Positions 44,818-53,158 of a stretch of 64,000 bases of DNA are shown here, in pieces. This DNA comes from Chthonomonadaceae bacterium. GTDB taxonomy: Bacteria > Armatimonadota > Chthonomonadetes > Chthonomonadales > Chthonomonadaceae. Within the stretch, counting starts at the first letter, position 1. Every line of letters begins with the position of its first letter. Under the pieces are notes generated by a model. The model made no database searches. It was not told the DNA's origin and saw nothing but the letters and a program-made list of their open reading frames with translations. The translations under genes and the position numbers were made by a program. The stretch spans positions 1 to 64,000 of the forward strand of contig DAIDHN010000005.1 in the NCBI GenBank assembly GCA_027459665.1. The letters are read 5' to 3'.

Positions 44818-46083
44818 GTAGAGGCTGTACACAACAATCTGCACAGATTTGCCGCAGTAGTCATATTTGCCCTGGTTTACTTCATCATACTGGCAGGCAG
44901 CAAATCGCCGCGCAAGCTTGACCGCCCTGCTGCTGCATTGATGGGTGGGGTGCTTATGGTGCTTGCAGGGGTGTTGACGATGCATCAGGCAGAGAGCGCC
45001 ATCAGCATCTCTACGCTGGCGCTGCTTTTCGGCATGATGGTGGTGATTCATTACGCCACCATCTCCGGCCTGCTGGAGATGGCGGCAGAAACCCTGCTTA
45101 CCCGCTGTCACACCCCTAGAAGGCTTCTGTTTGCGGTTTGCATAACCGCCGGCGTACTTTCTGCACTTTTTGTAAATGACACTATCTGCCTGCTTCTAAC
45201 CCCGCTGCTGCTGGTAATGTGCAAGCGCGCCAGCCTCAACCCCAGGCCCTTTCTTATTGCACTGGCTACCAGTAGCAATGCAGGGTCTGTTATGACTCTC
45301 ACCGGCAACCCCCAAAACATGCTGATTGGCCAGAGTTCGCACTGGGCATGGGGCGCTTTTGCAGTACGCATGATTCCGGTGGGCATTTTCTGTCTGCTCA
45401 TCAACTGGCTTCTGGTGTTTGCCTTCTACCATGCAGACCTGCCCGGCGTGCCGCTCAACTGGCAGCAGCCCCGCAAAGAACGGCTCAATAAAAAACTGGC
45501 CGTGCGCACACTGTTCACGCTGGCAGGGCTGCTGATACTTTTGCTGATGGGTGTAGAGATGAGCCTGGCAGCGCTTTGCGCTGCAGTTGCTATACTCGTA
45601 TTGGCAAACCGCCCCCCCGAAGAGGCTTTTGCTCAAGTAGACTGGGCGCTGCTGCTCTTTTTTGCAGGGCTGTTTGTAGTGGTTGCAGGCGTTACCGCAA
45701 GCTGGGGAGAGGCGCTGGCCCGCATTGTGCCCCTGCTCACAAAACAACCGGGCACACCGGCGCAAATGCTGCGCTTTTCTGCTGCTGCGGTGATAGGCGG
45801 AAACCTTTTCAGCAACGTGCCTTACGTAATGCTGCTGAGGCAGTGGATTGTGCACCAGCAGGGAGCACCGCTTCTCTGGCTTACTCTGGCCGCCTCCAGT
45901 ACCCTCGCCGGCAATCTCACTCTTACAGGGAGCGTAGCCAACCTGATAGTCGCCGAAAAAGCACGCGAGACCACCAACCTTACCTTCTTCGATTTTCTCA
46001 GGGTAGGGCTGGCCTCAACCCTGCTTACCGTGCTGGCCGCCCTCTGCATTCTTTGGGGGTACGCCCGCTTTGGGTTTGTTTGA
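44818..46083 (+). CDS. ArsB/CitM-like ion transporter, apparent GUA start
   Basis: A protein of about 421 residues with 10-12 membrane segments, of the ArsB/NhaD/CitM (ion transporter) superfamily. Conserved are the DRPAAALMGG segment after the first helix, the FVNDTICLLLTPLL and SSNAGSVMTLTGNPQN motifs of the first half and the FSNVPYVMLL and LTLTGSVANL motifs of the second. Substrate could be an anion or sodium. The first helix begins near 44845, yet the only canonical in-frame starts are a TTG at 44701 deep in the previous gene and an ATG at 44941 after the first helix. A GTA at 44818 has AGGGAGA 7 bases upstream and is the best-supported start. Confidence 0.85.
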   Translation, partial: VEAVHNNLHRFAAVVIFALVYFIILAGSKSPRKLDRPAAALMGGVLMVLAGVLTMHQAESAISISTLALLFGMMVVIHYATISGLLEMAAETLLTRCHTPRRLLFAVCITAGVLSALFVNDTICLLLTPLLLVMCKRASLNPRPFLIALATSSNAGSVMTLTGNPQNMLIGQSSHWAWGAFAVRMIPVGIFCLLINWLLVFAFYHADLPGVPLNWQQPRKERLNKKLAVRTLFTLAGLLILLLMGVEMSLAALCAAVAILVLANRPPEEAFAQVDWALLLFFAGLFVVVAGVTASWGEALARIVPLLTKQPGTPAQMLRFSAAAVIGGNLFSNVPYVMLLRQWIVHQQGAPLLWLTLAASSTLAGNLTLTGSVANLIVAEKARETTNLTFFDFLRVGLASTLLTVLAALCILWGYARFGFV

Positions 46084-46386
46084 CACAGGGTTTTTTGCAG
46101 CAGAATCAGGTTCTGCATCGCGCTTTTTGTCGGGTAAAACACATACCACCAGCAAACCCGCAGCGCCAAATGGGGGCAGCAGGCCCAGCAGGCCCAGCAG
46201 AGGATTGTGCCCTTTGGCACGCGCATAGTTTACACACCCCATACCCGTAAAAAGCATGCCGGCTACCCCGCAGGCAAGTATTACGCCATGCGGCGCCCTG
46301 AGGTTGGTAGCAACAAAGCCGCCCATATTGCACAGTATTCCCACCCCTATTCCAAAGCGTGCAGGTATGCTGTATTCCAGAATCAT
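46015..46386 (-). CDS. Small membrane protein, unknown
   Basis: A 123-residue protein with about three hydrophobic segments (GVGILCNMGGFVA, GVILACGVAGMLFTG and LLGLLGLLPPFGAAGLLVV) and a charged tail. Its end overlaps the 3' end of the convergent transporter gene by 69 bases. The segment pattern and GLLPPFG resemble small bacterial membrane proteins with a repeated glycine motif, but no family is certain. Confidence 0.5.
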   Translation of the reverse strand: MILEYSIPARFGIGVGILCNMGGFVATNLRAPHGVILACGVAGMLFTGMGCVNYARAKGHNPLLGLLGLLPPFGAAGLLVVCVLPDKKRDAEPDSAAKNPVSNKPKAGVPPKNAEGGQHGKQG

Positions 46387-46423
46387 TCTTGCTTTTTTCC
46401 TCTCTGCACTGAACCGAAACAGT

Positions 46424-47161
46424 CTACTGCCGGTGCACCCTGTTCAGCGGAAACACCTCTACATCTACTCCGGCGGCATAGTGCGCCAGAGGCTCAGCAG
46501 AAGGGCGGCGCAGTCCTGCAGTCTCCAGTAGGTTCTCTTTGAGCAGCTTTACCCTTGCCTTCTGCAGCGGATAGGGCGTATGATGCACGCTGCCCCGATA
46601 CAGAATACCCTGTTTGCAGGCATAGAGCAGGTAGCGTTCTGCCAGAAAAAACTCCAGCGAGCCTGGCGCTGCCTGCATGGGCGCAGAACAGGCTTCTGCT
46701 TCTGCCTGGCAGAAAGCCCCCGCCGCCCGCCTGCTGCAGTAACTTGTGCGTGCCTCATGCTGATGCACGCTCATGCGCGCTGCAAAGTAGGGCAGCCGCC
46801 AGATGGTGCGGGCAATGGCCACAGCAATGGGCTGAGCGGCATCCAAACTAAAAAACCATACGCCAGGCTTGCTATTGCAATGCACATAGGTGCGTACATT
46901 GGTTTCAGCAAAGCAAGAAAGCCAGGGCAGGGGCGGTGCCCATACAGGATGCACTTTCTGCATGAGAAAAGGAACCAGGCCCACCCATGCCTGGCCGTCA
47001 AAGGTATCTACCTGCAGCCCGGCAGGCAGCAGAGGTTCTATCTGCTCGGCAGGAAATGGCCAGTGCAGAAAAAGCAGGCTGCGCCACTGCTGCCGCATCA
47101 CAACCCGCTGCGGGGGCCGCATAGTTTCGGCAATGCGCTGCTGCAGGGTGGGCTGGTTCAT
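46424..47161 (-). CDS. DUF2071 (YqjF-like) family protein
   Basis: A 245-residue protein with the hallmarks of DUF2071/YqjF: an opening WRSLLFLHWPFPAEQIEPLLPAGL, seen in parts, VDTFDGQAWVGLVPF, and an ETNVRTYV stretch followed by a GVWFFSLDA strand. The domain is a compact beta-rich fold of unknown biochemical role. The ATG at 47161 overlaps the stop of the DCC gene (ATGA), so the two are coupled. In-frame codons upstream belong to the neighbour. Confidence 0.9.
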   Translation of the reverse strand: MNQPTLQQRIAETMRPPQRVVMRQQWRSLLFLHWPFPAEQIEPLLPAGLQVDTFDGQAWVGLVPFLMQKVHPVWAPPLPWLSCFAETNVRTYVHCNSKPGVWFFSLDAAQPIAVAIARTIWRLPYFAARMSVHQHEARTSYCSRRAAGAFCQAEAEACSAPMQAAPGSLEFFLAERYLLYACKQGILYRGSVHHTPYPLQKARVKLLKENLLETAGLRRPSAEPLAHYAAGVDVEVFPLNRVHRQ

Positions 47162-47568
47162 TTTCTGTTTTCCGTGCAGCTGCAGCTGGTTTGCGTCATT
47201 CCATCGCCTCGAAGCAAGCGCATGCCAATCCATGCCCTGTTGCGTGCAACCAGCCAGTACCCGGCTTCTACTATCCATATCAGAGGCGGAATGCCCAGCG
47301 CCCATGCCAGAATGGGATGGTTTGTGTGCTTCAGTATGTAGAGAACTGCCCGCCCTGCCCGCAGCACTTTGCCCTGCGGGGTAATTACATGCAGCGCCCT
47401 GCTGCACTCTTCTCTCAACTTAGGCGTCATGCTGTCGAGGGTACACAGCTGATATGGCATATCGTTCAGCAGGTGCGCAGCATCGTGCCTGCGCACACAG
47501 GCTATTGCCCTGCTGCACAGGCCGCACTCGCCGTCCCATAAAATCAATGGAAGCCCGCTCTGCTCCAT
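47158..47568 (-). CDS. DCC family thiol-disulfide oxidoreductase-like protein (DUF393)
   Basis: A 136-residue protein of the DCC/YuxK family. WDGECGLC near the N-terminus is the DGxCxLC signature with a redox-type CxxC. The later ALHVITPQGKVLRAGRAVLYIL segment and a hydrophobic middle match the family. Members often sit beside DUF2071 genes, as here, where its stop overlaps the start of the next gene by 4 bases. Confidence 0.9.
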   Translation of the reverse strand: MEQSGLPLILWDGECGLCSRAIACVRRHDAAHLLNDMPYQLCTLDSMTPKLREECSRALHVITPQGKVLRAGRAVLYILKHTNHPILAWALGIPPLIWIVEAGYWLVARNRAWIGMRLLRGDGMTQTSCSCTENRK

Positions 47569-47656
47569 GTTTTTACTCCTTTACTTCTTTTACGCTTACA
47601 TGCGCTGCTGCGCTGTCGGCCTTTGGAGTATTTTGCACATGGCAGCAGACAATGCG

Positions 47657-47690
47657 AAAGGCTGGCCCGCACTCTGGCAGGCCAGCCTTT
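47657..47690 (-). terminator. Hairpin terminator of prs
   Basis: AAAGGCTGGCC (47657-47667) and GGCCAGCCTTT (47680-47690) form a perfect 11-bp stem with a 12-base loop, 31 bases after the prs stop. The - strand U tract is short (three T), so it is probably a moderate terminator. Confidence 0.7.
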
Positions 47691-47720
47691 TCAGGTCGGC
47701 AGTCACTGCAGTGTATGGTT

Positions 47721-48683
47721 TCAGTGTCTGGCGTAATGCCTAAACAGTTCGCTTACCGAGCTGTCGTCATGAATGCGCTGCACAGCGTCTGCAAGCAAAG
47801 GGGCTACCGAGATCACCTTGATTTTGGGAATTCGCTTCTGTTCAGGCAGAGGCAGTGTATCGGTTACCACCAGGGAGAGAAGTGGAGAGCAGCTGATGCG
47901 CTCGATGGCTTTGCCAGAGAGTACCGCATGGGTGCAGCAGGCATGCACACCCGCCGCGCCTCTTTCCATCAGCGCTTCGGCGCCCTGCACAATGGTGCCG
48001 GCGGTATCTATCATATCGTCAATCATTACGCACACCTTGCCCTTTACATCGCCTATAATCTCCATAATCTCCACCTTGTTTGGCTCTGGGCGTCTTTTTG
48101 CAATGATTGCGATAGGGGTTTTCAGGGTTTCGGCAAGTGCGCGGGCGCGGGCTACTCCGCCTACATCGGGCGAGACTACCACGGTATTGCCGTTGTAGAT
48201 GCCCTCTTTTATCAAATACTCGGCAATAAGCGGGCCAGCGTACAAATGATCTACAGGCAAATCAAAAAAGCCCTGTATCTGCCCGGCGTGCAGGTCTACG
48301 CAGAGTACACGGCTTGCCCCAGCCTGCGTAATCAGGTTGGCGATGAGCCGTGCTGTTACAGGTTCGCGAGGCTGCATCTTCTTGTCCTGCCGGGCATAGC
48401 CGTAATAGGGCAGCACTACGGTGATACGCTGCGCAGATGCTCTCCGAAAGGCATCAATCATGATGAGCAGTTCCATCAGATTGTCGTTTACAGGAGAACA
48501 GGTTGGCTGCAGAATAAAAATATCCTGCCCGCGTGCGCTTTCTTCAATCTTCACACAGATTTCGCCATCTGAAAAGTGCGATACCTTGATGGCGCCCAGG
48601 CTGGTATCCAGTTCGCTTGCAACGCGTTCCGCAAGTTCTGGGTTTGCGTTGCCCGCAAAAATTTTCAGGTCAAAGCTCTGCAT
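47721..48683 (-). CDS. prs: Ribose-phosphate pyrophosphokinase
   Basis: A 320-residue class I enzyme that makes PRPP from ribose-5-phosphate and ATP for nucleotide, His and Trp synthesis. It opens with [16 protein letters not shown], and has [13 protein letters not shown], the ATP-binding [10 protein letters not shown] flexible loop, [11 protein letters not shown], the PDVGGVARA site and the PRPP loop [13 protein letters not shown]. The ATG has a GGAG site 7 bases upstream. It lies downstream of glmU on the same strand, a linkage (glmU-prs) seen in many bacteria. Confidence 0.98.
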   Translation of the reverse strand: MQSFDLKIFAGNANPELAERVASELDTSLGAIKVSHFSDGEICVKIEESARGQDIFILQPTCSPVNDNLMELLIMIDAFRRASAQRITVVLPYYGYARQDKKMQPREPVTARLIANLITQAGASRVLCVDLHAGQIQGFFDLPVDHLYAGPLIAEYLIKEGIYNGNTVVVSPDVGGVARARALAETLKTPIAIIAKRRPEPNKVEIMEIIGDVKGKVCVMIDDMIDTAGTIVQGAEALMERGAAGVHACCTHAVLSGKAIERISCSPLLSLVVTDTLPLPEQKRIPKIKVISVAPLLADAVQRIHDDSSVSELFRHYARH

Positions 48684-48818
48684 CCGCGCTCTCCTCTATT
48701 CACGATGCTGATTTCGTTGTATCATGCAGCCGCTTCATTGAGCGGCGAATTCTGCCACAGAAACATTCTGCGGTTTTTTGCCCCTTGCAGTCAGCTCGTC
48801 CCCGGAAAGTGTGTCCCG

Positions 48819-48843
48819 GCTTCTCTCATAATTAAAGAGAAGC
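48819..48843. other. Hairpin between glmU and prs
   Basis: GCTTCTCT (48819-48826) and AGAGAAGC (48836-48843) form a perfect 8-bp stem with a 9-base AT loop. No T run follows on either strand, so it may be an RNA processing or attenuation element, not a clear terminator. Confidence 0.35.
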
Positions 48844-48880
48844 GCGCGGCGTCCTTGCCTGAAAAAGAAGACAGCCCGTA

Positions 48881-50308
48881 TCAGCTTCTGGTTTCGGCTG
48901 TTTGCGGCTGTTTTTTACGCGCCCGATACTGCGCTGCCCAGTCTGGTTTGATCACCACACGCTCACGCGCTATTGCCAGAGCGTTTTCGGGCACATCTTC
49001 GGTCACAGGAGAGCCTGCGGCCACAAATGCGCCATTGCCCAGCGCGACAGGTGCAATCAGGGTAGAATGCGAACCTACAAACACATCCTCGCCCACCACC
49101 GTGCGGTGCTTGCTAAACCCGTCATAGTTGCAGGTAATTACGCCTGCCCCAATGTTGGTGCGCGCACCCACTTCAGAATCACCCAGGTAAGAGAGGTGCA
49201 TTGCCTGCGTCCCCTGTCCCAGAGTAGTATTCTTTATTTCTACAAAATTTCCTACCCGCGCTCCGGTAGAAATCCTGCTTCCCAGCCGCATTCTTGCGAA
49301 AGGGCCAACCCGCACCCCTTCTTCCAGTACAGAGTCGCTCACCCATGAGGCTGCTACTTCCACGCCGTCGCCCAGTGTGCTTCTTTCTATACGTGAGTGC
49401 GGGCCGAGAATGCATCCGTAGCCGGTGCGGGTTCCATTCAGCAAAAACGTGCCTGGCTCCACAATGCTGTCCTGCCCGATTTCCACATCTACGTCTACAT
49501 ATGTGCTGGCAGGGTCTATAATAGTCACCCCGGCCAGCATCCATTTTTCCAGCAGGCGCAGGCGCATCAGGTTTGTTGCCTGCGCCAGTTCTACACGCGT
49601 GTTTACCCCCAGCACCTCTCGTGCATCCTGCACAAGCATAGTCTCAACCTGCGCGCCCTGTTCACGCAAAATACCCACCGTATCGGTAAGGTAGTACTCT
49701 TTTTGGGCGTTGTTGCAGTCTATCAGCTCCAGCGCACTACGCAGCACAGATGCCTCAAAAGCATACACCGACGGGTTGCATTCGGTAAGAGTGCGCTGTT
49801 CGGGGGTGGCGTCTTTCTCTTCTACAATGGCCAGCAGCTCGCCAGTGGTTTCGCGAACAATGCGCCCGTAACCAGTGGGTGCCTCAAGGTGCATGGTCAG
49901 CATGGTCATGGCAGCGCTGCTCTGTTGTCGCAAATGCATCAGCCCCCGCAGGGTTTCGGGCCGAATAAGGGGGGTGTCTCCCGCAAGCGTGAGTACGGTA
50001 CCGCTCCAGTTGGCCAGCAGCGGCATGGCGGCCCGCACTGCATCTGCCGTACCGCGCGGTTCATGCTGCAGTGCATACTCAACATCCTCATCCAAGCCGC
50101 CCCGCACCTGCTGCGCCTCGTGCCCTATCACTACCACAACACGCTCTACCCCTGCAGCCCTGCAGGCTCGAATTACGTGGGAGGTCATGGGCAGTCCGCA
50201 CACAGGATGCAGGGGCTTTGGAAGAAGAGAACGCATGCGTGTAGACCTGCCAGCTGCAAGAATGATGGCCGCTGCCGGCGCAAGCTGCACAGTTGATGGG
50301 TTAGACAT
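48881..50308 (-). CDS. glmU: Bifunctional GlmU (UDP-GlcNAc synthesis)
   Basis: A 475-residue enzyme. The N-terminal pyrophosphorylase domain has LAAGRSTRMRSLLPKPLHPV, seen in parts, and a GDTPL metal-binding Asp. The C-terminal left-handed beta helix (about residues 255-460), with repeated hexapeptides, acetylates GlcN-1-phosphate; His and Lys near YLGDSEVG and NYDGFSKHRT take part. It makes UDP-GlcNAc for peptidoglycan and lipid A. The ATG at 50308 is chosen: a longer frame starts at 50377, but that ATG lies inside the -10 of its promoter. Confidence 0.97.
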   Translation of the reverse strand: MSNPSTVQLAPAAAIILAAGRSTRMRSLLPKPLHPVCGLPMTSHVIRACRAAGVERVVVVIGHEAQQVRGGLDEDVEYALQHEPRGTADAVRAAMPLLANWSGTVLTLAGDTPLIRPETLRGLMHLRQQSSAAMTMLTMHLEAPTGYGRIVRETTGELLAIVEEKDATPEQRTLTECNPSVYAFEASVLRSALELIDCNNAQKEYYLTDTVGILREQGAQVETMLVQDAREVLGVNTRVELAQATNLMRLRLLEKWMLAGVTIIDPASTYVDVDVEIGQDSIVEPGTFLLNGTRTGYGCILGPHSRIERSTLGDGVEVAASWVSDSVLEEGVRVGPFARMRLGSRISTGARVGNFVEIKNTTLGQGTQAMHLSYLGDSEVGARTNIGAGVITCNYDGFSKHRTVVGEDVFVGSHSTLIAPVALGNGAFVAAGSPVTEDVPENALAIARERVVIKPDWAAQYRARKKQPQTAETRS

Positions 50309-50375
50309 ATACTCGGGAAACTCCGGAAAGCTTTGACGCCGTATACAGCGGTTTATTGTTTCACAGCGTATTTTC

Positions 50376-50405
50376 ATTATAAAGTGTGAGGGGGAATAAA
50401 GTCAA
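50376..50405 (-). promoter_or_regulatory. Strong sigma-70 promoter for glmU
   Basis: On the - strand TTGACT (50400-50405), an 18-base spacer and TATAAT (50376-50381). Eleven of twelve hexamer bases match consensus. The RNA start should fall near 50369, which rules out the upstream glmU start. Confidence 0.8.
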
Positions 50406-50631
50406 TAGCAGAGGCATTCATTTTGGCCAATATACCATACTGTTTCACATGCAAAAATGAGGCAGAGCAGTATATTGCAAAATACCAGCATAATGCGTCT
50501 GTATCTGCAGAAGAATGCAGATATTTGCTCTGTGCAAACGTACTTGTGTGATAAGCAGCAGTGCAGAAAATGCAGTCTTATAACAAATTAACGCAAAATG
50601 ATACATTAGAGCAACCTTCCTGTTGAATTTA

Positions 50632-50640
50632 TGGTATAAT
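50632..50640 (+). promoter_or_regulatory. Extended -10 promoter for the zinc-ribbon gene
   Basis: TGG-TATAAT is a perfect extended -10; the -35 is poor. RNA would start near 50647, leaving a leader of about 118 bases. Together with the glmU promoter and leader, this accounts for most of the 387-base gap; the part between about 50410 and 50620 is AT-rich with no supported feature. Confidence 0.6.
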
Positions 50641-50665
50641 ACAATAGATCAGGATGGCTGTATGT

Positions 50666-50754
50666 GACACGGTAGCAATTCCTCCTGCACTGTGTCCTGG
50701 CCGCCTCAGCACCGGCTTACGATATACGGAGCAGGGTGCAGCGGTACGGAGGGG
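50666..50754 (+). promoter_or_regulatory. Structured 5' leader with a loop complementary to the ribosome binding site
   Basis: GACACGGT (50666-50673) pairs with ACTGTGTC (50689-50696) with one wobble, exposing a loop that contains TTCCTCC. That loop can pair with the GGAGGGG ribosome binding site (50748-50754), so it may control translation. The pairing is a sequence inference only. Confidence 0.3.
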
Positions 50755-50764
50755 ATGATAAATC

Positions 50765-51085
50765 ATGAAGACCTGTCTGAAGTGTTCCTGTGGTAGGCGT
50801 ATTGTACGCAAAGATGTAATGCGCCAAAGGTTTTATGAACGACAGCTCGGCCCCAGTTATGTATACATTCGTTATCGCTGTTCTCACTGCAAACGACCTG
50901 GAGAGCATTTTGTACGCCAGGAAGAATGGTCGGATGAACTGCTGAATGATGTTATTGCAGAATCTTCAGATCTGCAGCAAAAACAGTTCGCCGCCCTCGG
51001 CCCCATCACTCTCACAGAAATGCGCAGTTTTCATCATGCCCTGGCAGACCTGAACAGCCTGCCCGACCCTACCAAAGAAAACTGA
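50765..51085 (+). CDS. Small zinc-ribbon protein
   Basis: A 106-residue protein with a four-cysteine ribbon: CSCGRR near the start and CSHCKR near residue 42, with an N-terminal CLKC possibly joining. A basic middle and an acidic, Gln-rich tail follow; there is no signal peptide. I do not recognise a family beyond a likely zinc-binding fold. A strong GGAGGGG site and an extended -10 promoter support the gene. It precedes holB by 37 bases. Confidence 0.75.
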   Translation: MKTCLKCSCGRRIVRKDVMRQRFYERQLGPSYVYIRYRCSHCKRPGEHFVRQEEWSDELLNDVIAESSDLQQKQFAALGPITLTEMRSFHHALADLNSLPDPTKEN

Positions 51086-51122
51086 CCAAACTACACTGCA
51101 GGAAGGGCGGCAAGAACCTTTC

Positions 51123-52238
51123 GTGACAAGATTTTGCACCCTTACAGGTCAGGAAAGCGCAATAGGCGCGCTTCAGCAGGCTTTTCGCAGTTCGGCCCTG
51201 CCCGGCTCTCTTCTGTTTACCGGCGCTGCCGGGTCGGGTAAAGCAGCCCTTGCGCTTGCAGCCGCGCAGACTGCCGCCTGCCACCGCCCCCTGCAGCAGC
51301 AAAACCTGTTTGATGCCTGCGGCCAGTGCCCTTCATGCCTGCTTGCCCAAGAAAATAAACACCCCGAAATAGTTTCCATTTTTCCTGCCGGAGAACAGCT
51401 GCAAATCTGGCAGCTCTGGGACCGCGACAATCATCCTCCCGGCGTGCTGTCACGATCGCTTAATTTTGCGCCTGTGCTGGGCAAAAAACGGGTGTTTATA
51501 ATCCATGAGGCAGAACGGCTTACCGAAGGCGCGGCAAACAGCCTGCTAAAAGTTCTTGAAGAACCTCCCGATTATGCGCTTTTTATTCTGCTTGCCGTGC
51601 ATTCTGCCCGCATACTTTCCACCCTGGTTTCGCGCTGCTGCCATATTCGCCTGCAGCCCGTTGCTGCCGCCGCTATTCAAAATCTGCTGCAAAGCCGCTT
51701 CAATCTGCCTTCAGAGCAGGCAGCTCTGCTGGCAGCCTGCTCTGAAGGCAGAATAGGGCAGGCGGTGCGCATGGCGGCTACCCCCGAAATTGGCAGCGAA
51801 ATGGAGAAGATTCTCGACTTTGCCTGTTCGCTGCCGCAGGCGCAACGGGCTTCTTCACTGCGCATTGCAGAACAGCTGCGCAAACTGGGCGCGCAAACCA
51901 TTGCGCTTGCCGGTCAGGAACCCGCAGAAGCAACTGGTGATGCAGACACTGCACCACGCGAACGAGCCGCACGCAGGCAGCTTGCTGCACTGTTTGAAAT
52001 GCTCATGACCTTTTACCGCGACCTGCTTGCCCTGTCGCTTTGCAGAGAGCAGGCCGTTCTCATTCACAGAGACCGCGCCGCCATGCTGCAGTTTCTGGCT
52101 TCCTGCGGTTCGCCTGAGCGCTGGAGCGAATGCCTCAACAGCCTTATGCTTGCACGCAGACGCCTGGATGCCAATGCTGCAGTGAACCTGCTCACCGAAT
52201 CGCTGGCAATGTCTTTGCTGAGACCGGAAGCCTCATGA
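51123..52238 (+). CDS. holB: DNA polymerase III delta' subunit-like
   Basis: A 371-residue AAA+ protein of the clamp loader. Walker A is GAAGSGKAA, followed by a zinc module (CGQCPSCLL) and a LLKVLEEPPDYALFILL segment typical of delta' and DnaX. The sensor and C-terminal collar domain follow (about residues 205-360). It helps load the sliding clamp. A separate tmk gene, often adjacent, is not present. The start is a GTG. The stop overlaps the ABC ATPase start in ATGA. Confidence 0.9.
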   Translation: MTRFCTLTGQESAIGALQQAFRSSALPGSLLFTGAAGSGKAALALAAAQTAACHRPLQQQNLFDACGQCPSCLLAQENKHPEIVSIFPAGEQLQIWQLWDRDNHPPGVLSRSLNFAPVLGKKRVFIIHEAERLTEGAANSLLKVLEEPPDYALFILLAVHSARILSTLVSRCCHIRLQPVAAAAIQNLLQSRFNLPSEQAALLAACSEGRIGQAVRMAATPEIGSEMEKILDFACSLPQAQRASSLRIAEQLRKLGAQTIALAGQEPAEATGDADTAPRERAARRQLAALFEMLMTFYRDLLALSLCREQAVLIHRDRAAMLQFLASCGSPERWSECLNSLMLARRRLDANAAVNLLTESLAMSLLRPEAS

Positions 52239-53158
52239 CATCTGCAGTGCAAACCCGAGACCTTACGCGCAGATTCAAGCGATTTACTGCAGTAAACTGC
52301 CTGAACCTGGAGATACCCCGCGGCGAGGTGTTTGGGCTGCTTGGCCCCAACGGAGCAGGCAAAACCACTACTATTCTTATGCTGCTGGGCAATGTGCGCC
52401 CCACTTCAGGAGAGGCGCTCATGCTTGGCCTGCCGCCCGGAAACCTGAATGCACGCAGACAGGTAGGCTATCTGCCCGAAAAATTTCAGTTTCATGATTT
52501 CCTCACTGCCACAGAATTTCTGCAGCTGCATGGCAAACTGGCCTGCATGAGCGCCCAGGAAAGAGCGAAACGCATACCTCAGGTGCTGGAACGCGTTGGG
52601 CTGGCAGACAGGGCAGGCTCTCGGCTGCGCGAGTTTTCAAAGGGAATGCAGCAGCGCATTGGCCTGGCGCAGGCCATACTGCACAGCCCCGAACTGATTA
52701 TTCTGGATGAGCCTACCTCTGCGCTCGACCCGCTGGGCCGAAGAGATGTGCGCGACATTGTAACTGAATTGAGAAACGAGGGCAAAACCGTCATCCTCAA
52801 TTCTCACCTGCTTTCCGAAGTAGAAATGACCTGCGACCACATTGCTATTATGAAAAAAGGCAGGGTGGCAGTGCAGGGCAGTGTTTCAGAGATGCTCTCA
52901 TTTTCGCACAGGGTAGAGGTGGAAGTAGCCCAGTTTTCTGATGCGGCTATGACTGCCATTCAGAAAGTCGTCACACGCCTGCGCATTACAAAGCTGCCGG
53001 TTACCCGCTTTAGTGCATGGGTGCAGAACGAGGAAGACATTCCGCTGCTGGCACAGACGCTGATACAAAACGGCGTGCTGCTCAAAGCTCTTGTTCCACA
53101 GCGCGAAACTTTGGAAGAAATGTTCGTACGAGTGGTAGAAGAAGAAGAAAAACAGTGA
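52235..53158 (+). CDS. ABC transporter ATP-binding protein
   Basis: A 307-residue ATPase of the ABC-2 type exporter group. Walker A is GPNGAGKTT, the signature FSKGMQQRIGLAQ and Walker B LIILDEPTSALDP, with the H-loop near LNSHLLSEVE. The extra C-terminal 80 residues are common in DrrA/NatA-like ATPases. The ATG overlaps the holB stop. No permease gene follows; an MFS exporter gene begins in the stop codon instead, so its membrane partner lies elsewhere. Confidence 0.93.
   Translation: MTSAVQTRDLTRRFKRFTAVNCLNLEIPRGEVFGLLGPNGAGKTTTILMLLGNVRPTSGEALMLGLPPGNLNARRQVGYLPEKFQFHDFLTATEFLQLHGKLACMSAQERAKRIPQVLERVGLADRAGSRLREFSKGMQQRIGLAQAILHSPELIILDEPTSALDPLGRRDVRDIVTELRNEGKTVILNSHLLSEVEMTCDHIAIMKKGRVAVQGSVSEMLSFSHRVEVEVAQFSDAAMTAIQKVVTRLRITKLPVTRFSAWVQNEEDIPLLAQTLIQNGVLLKALVPQRETLEEMFVRVVEEEEKQ

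Noticed and set aside
50309-50377. Upstream ATG at 50377 as the glmU start
   Set aside because: It lies inside the -10 of the glmU promoter and is therefore ahead of the RNA start; the added residues are not conserved in GlmU.
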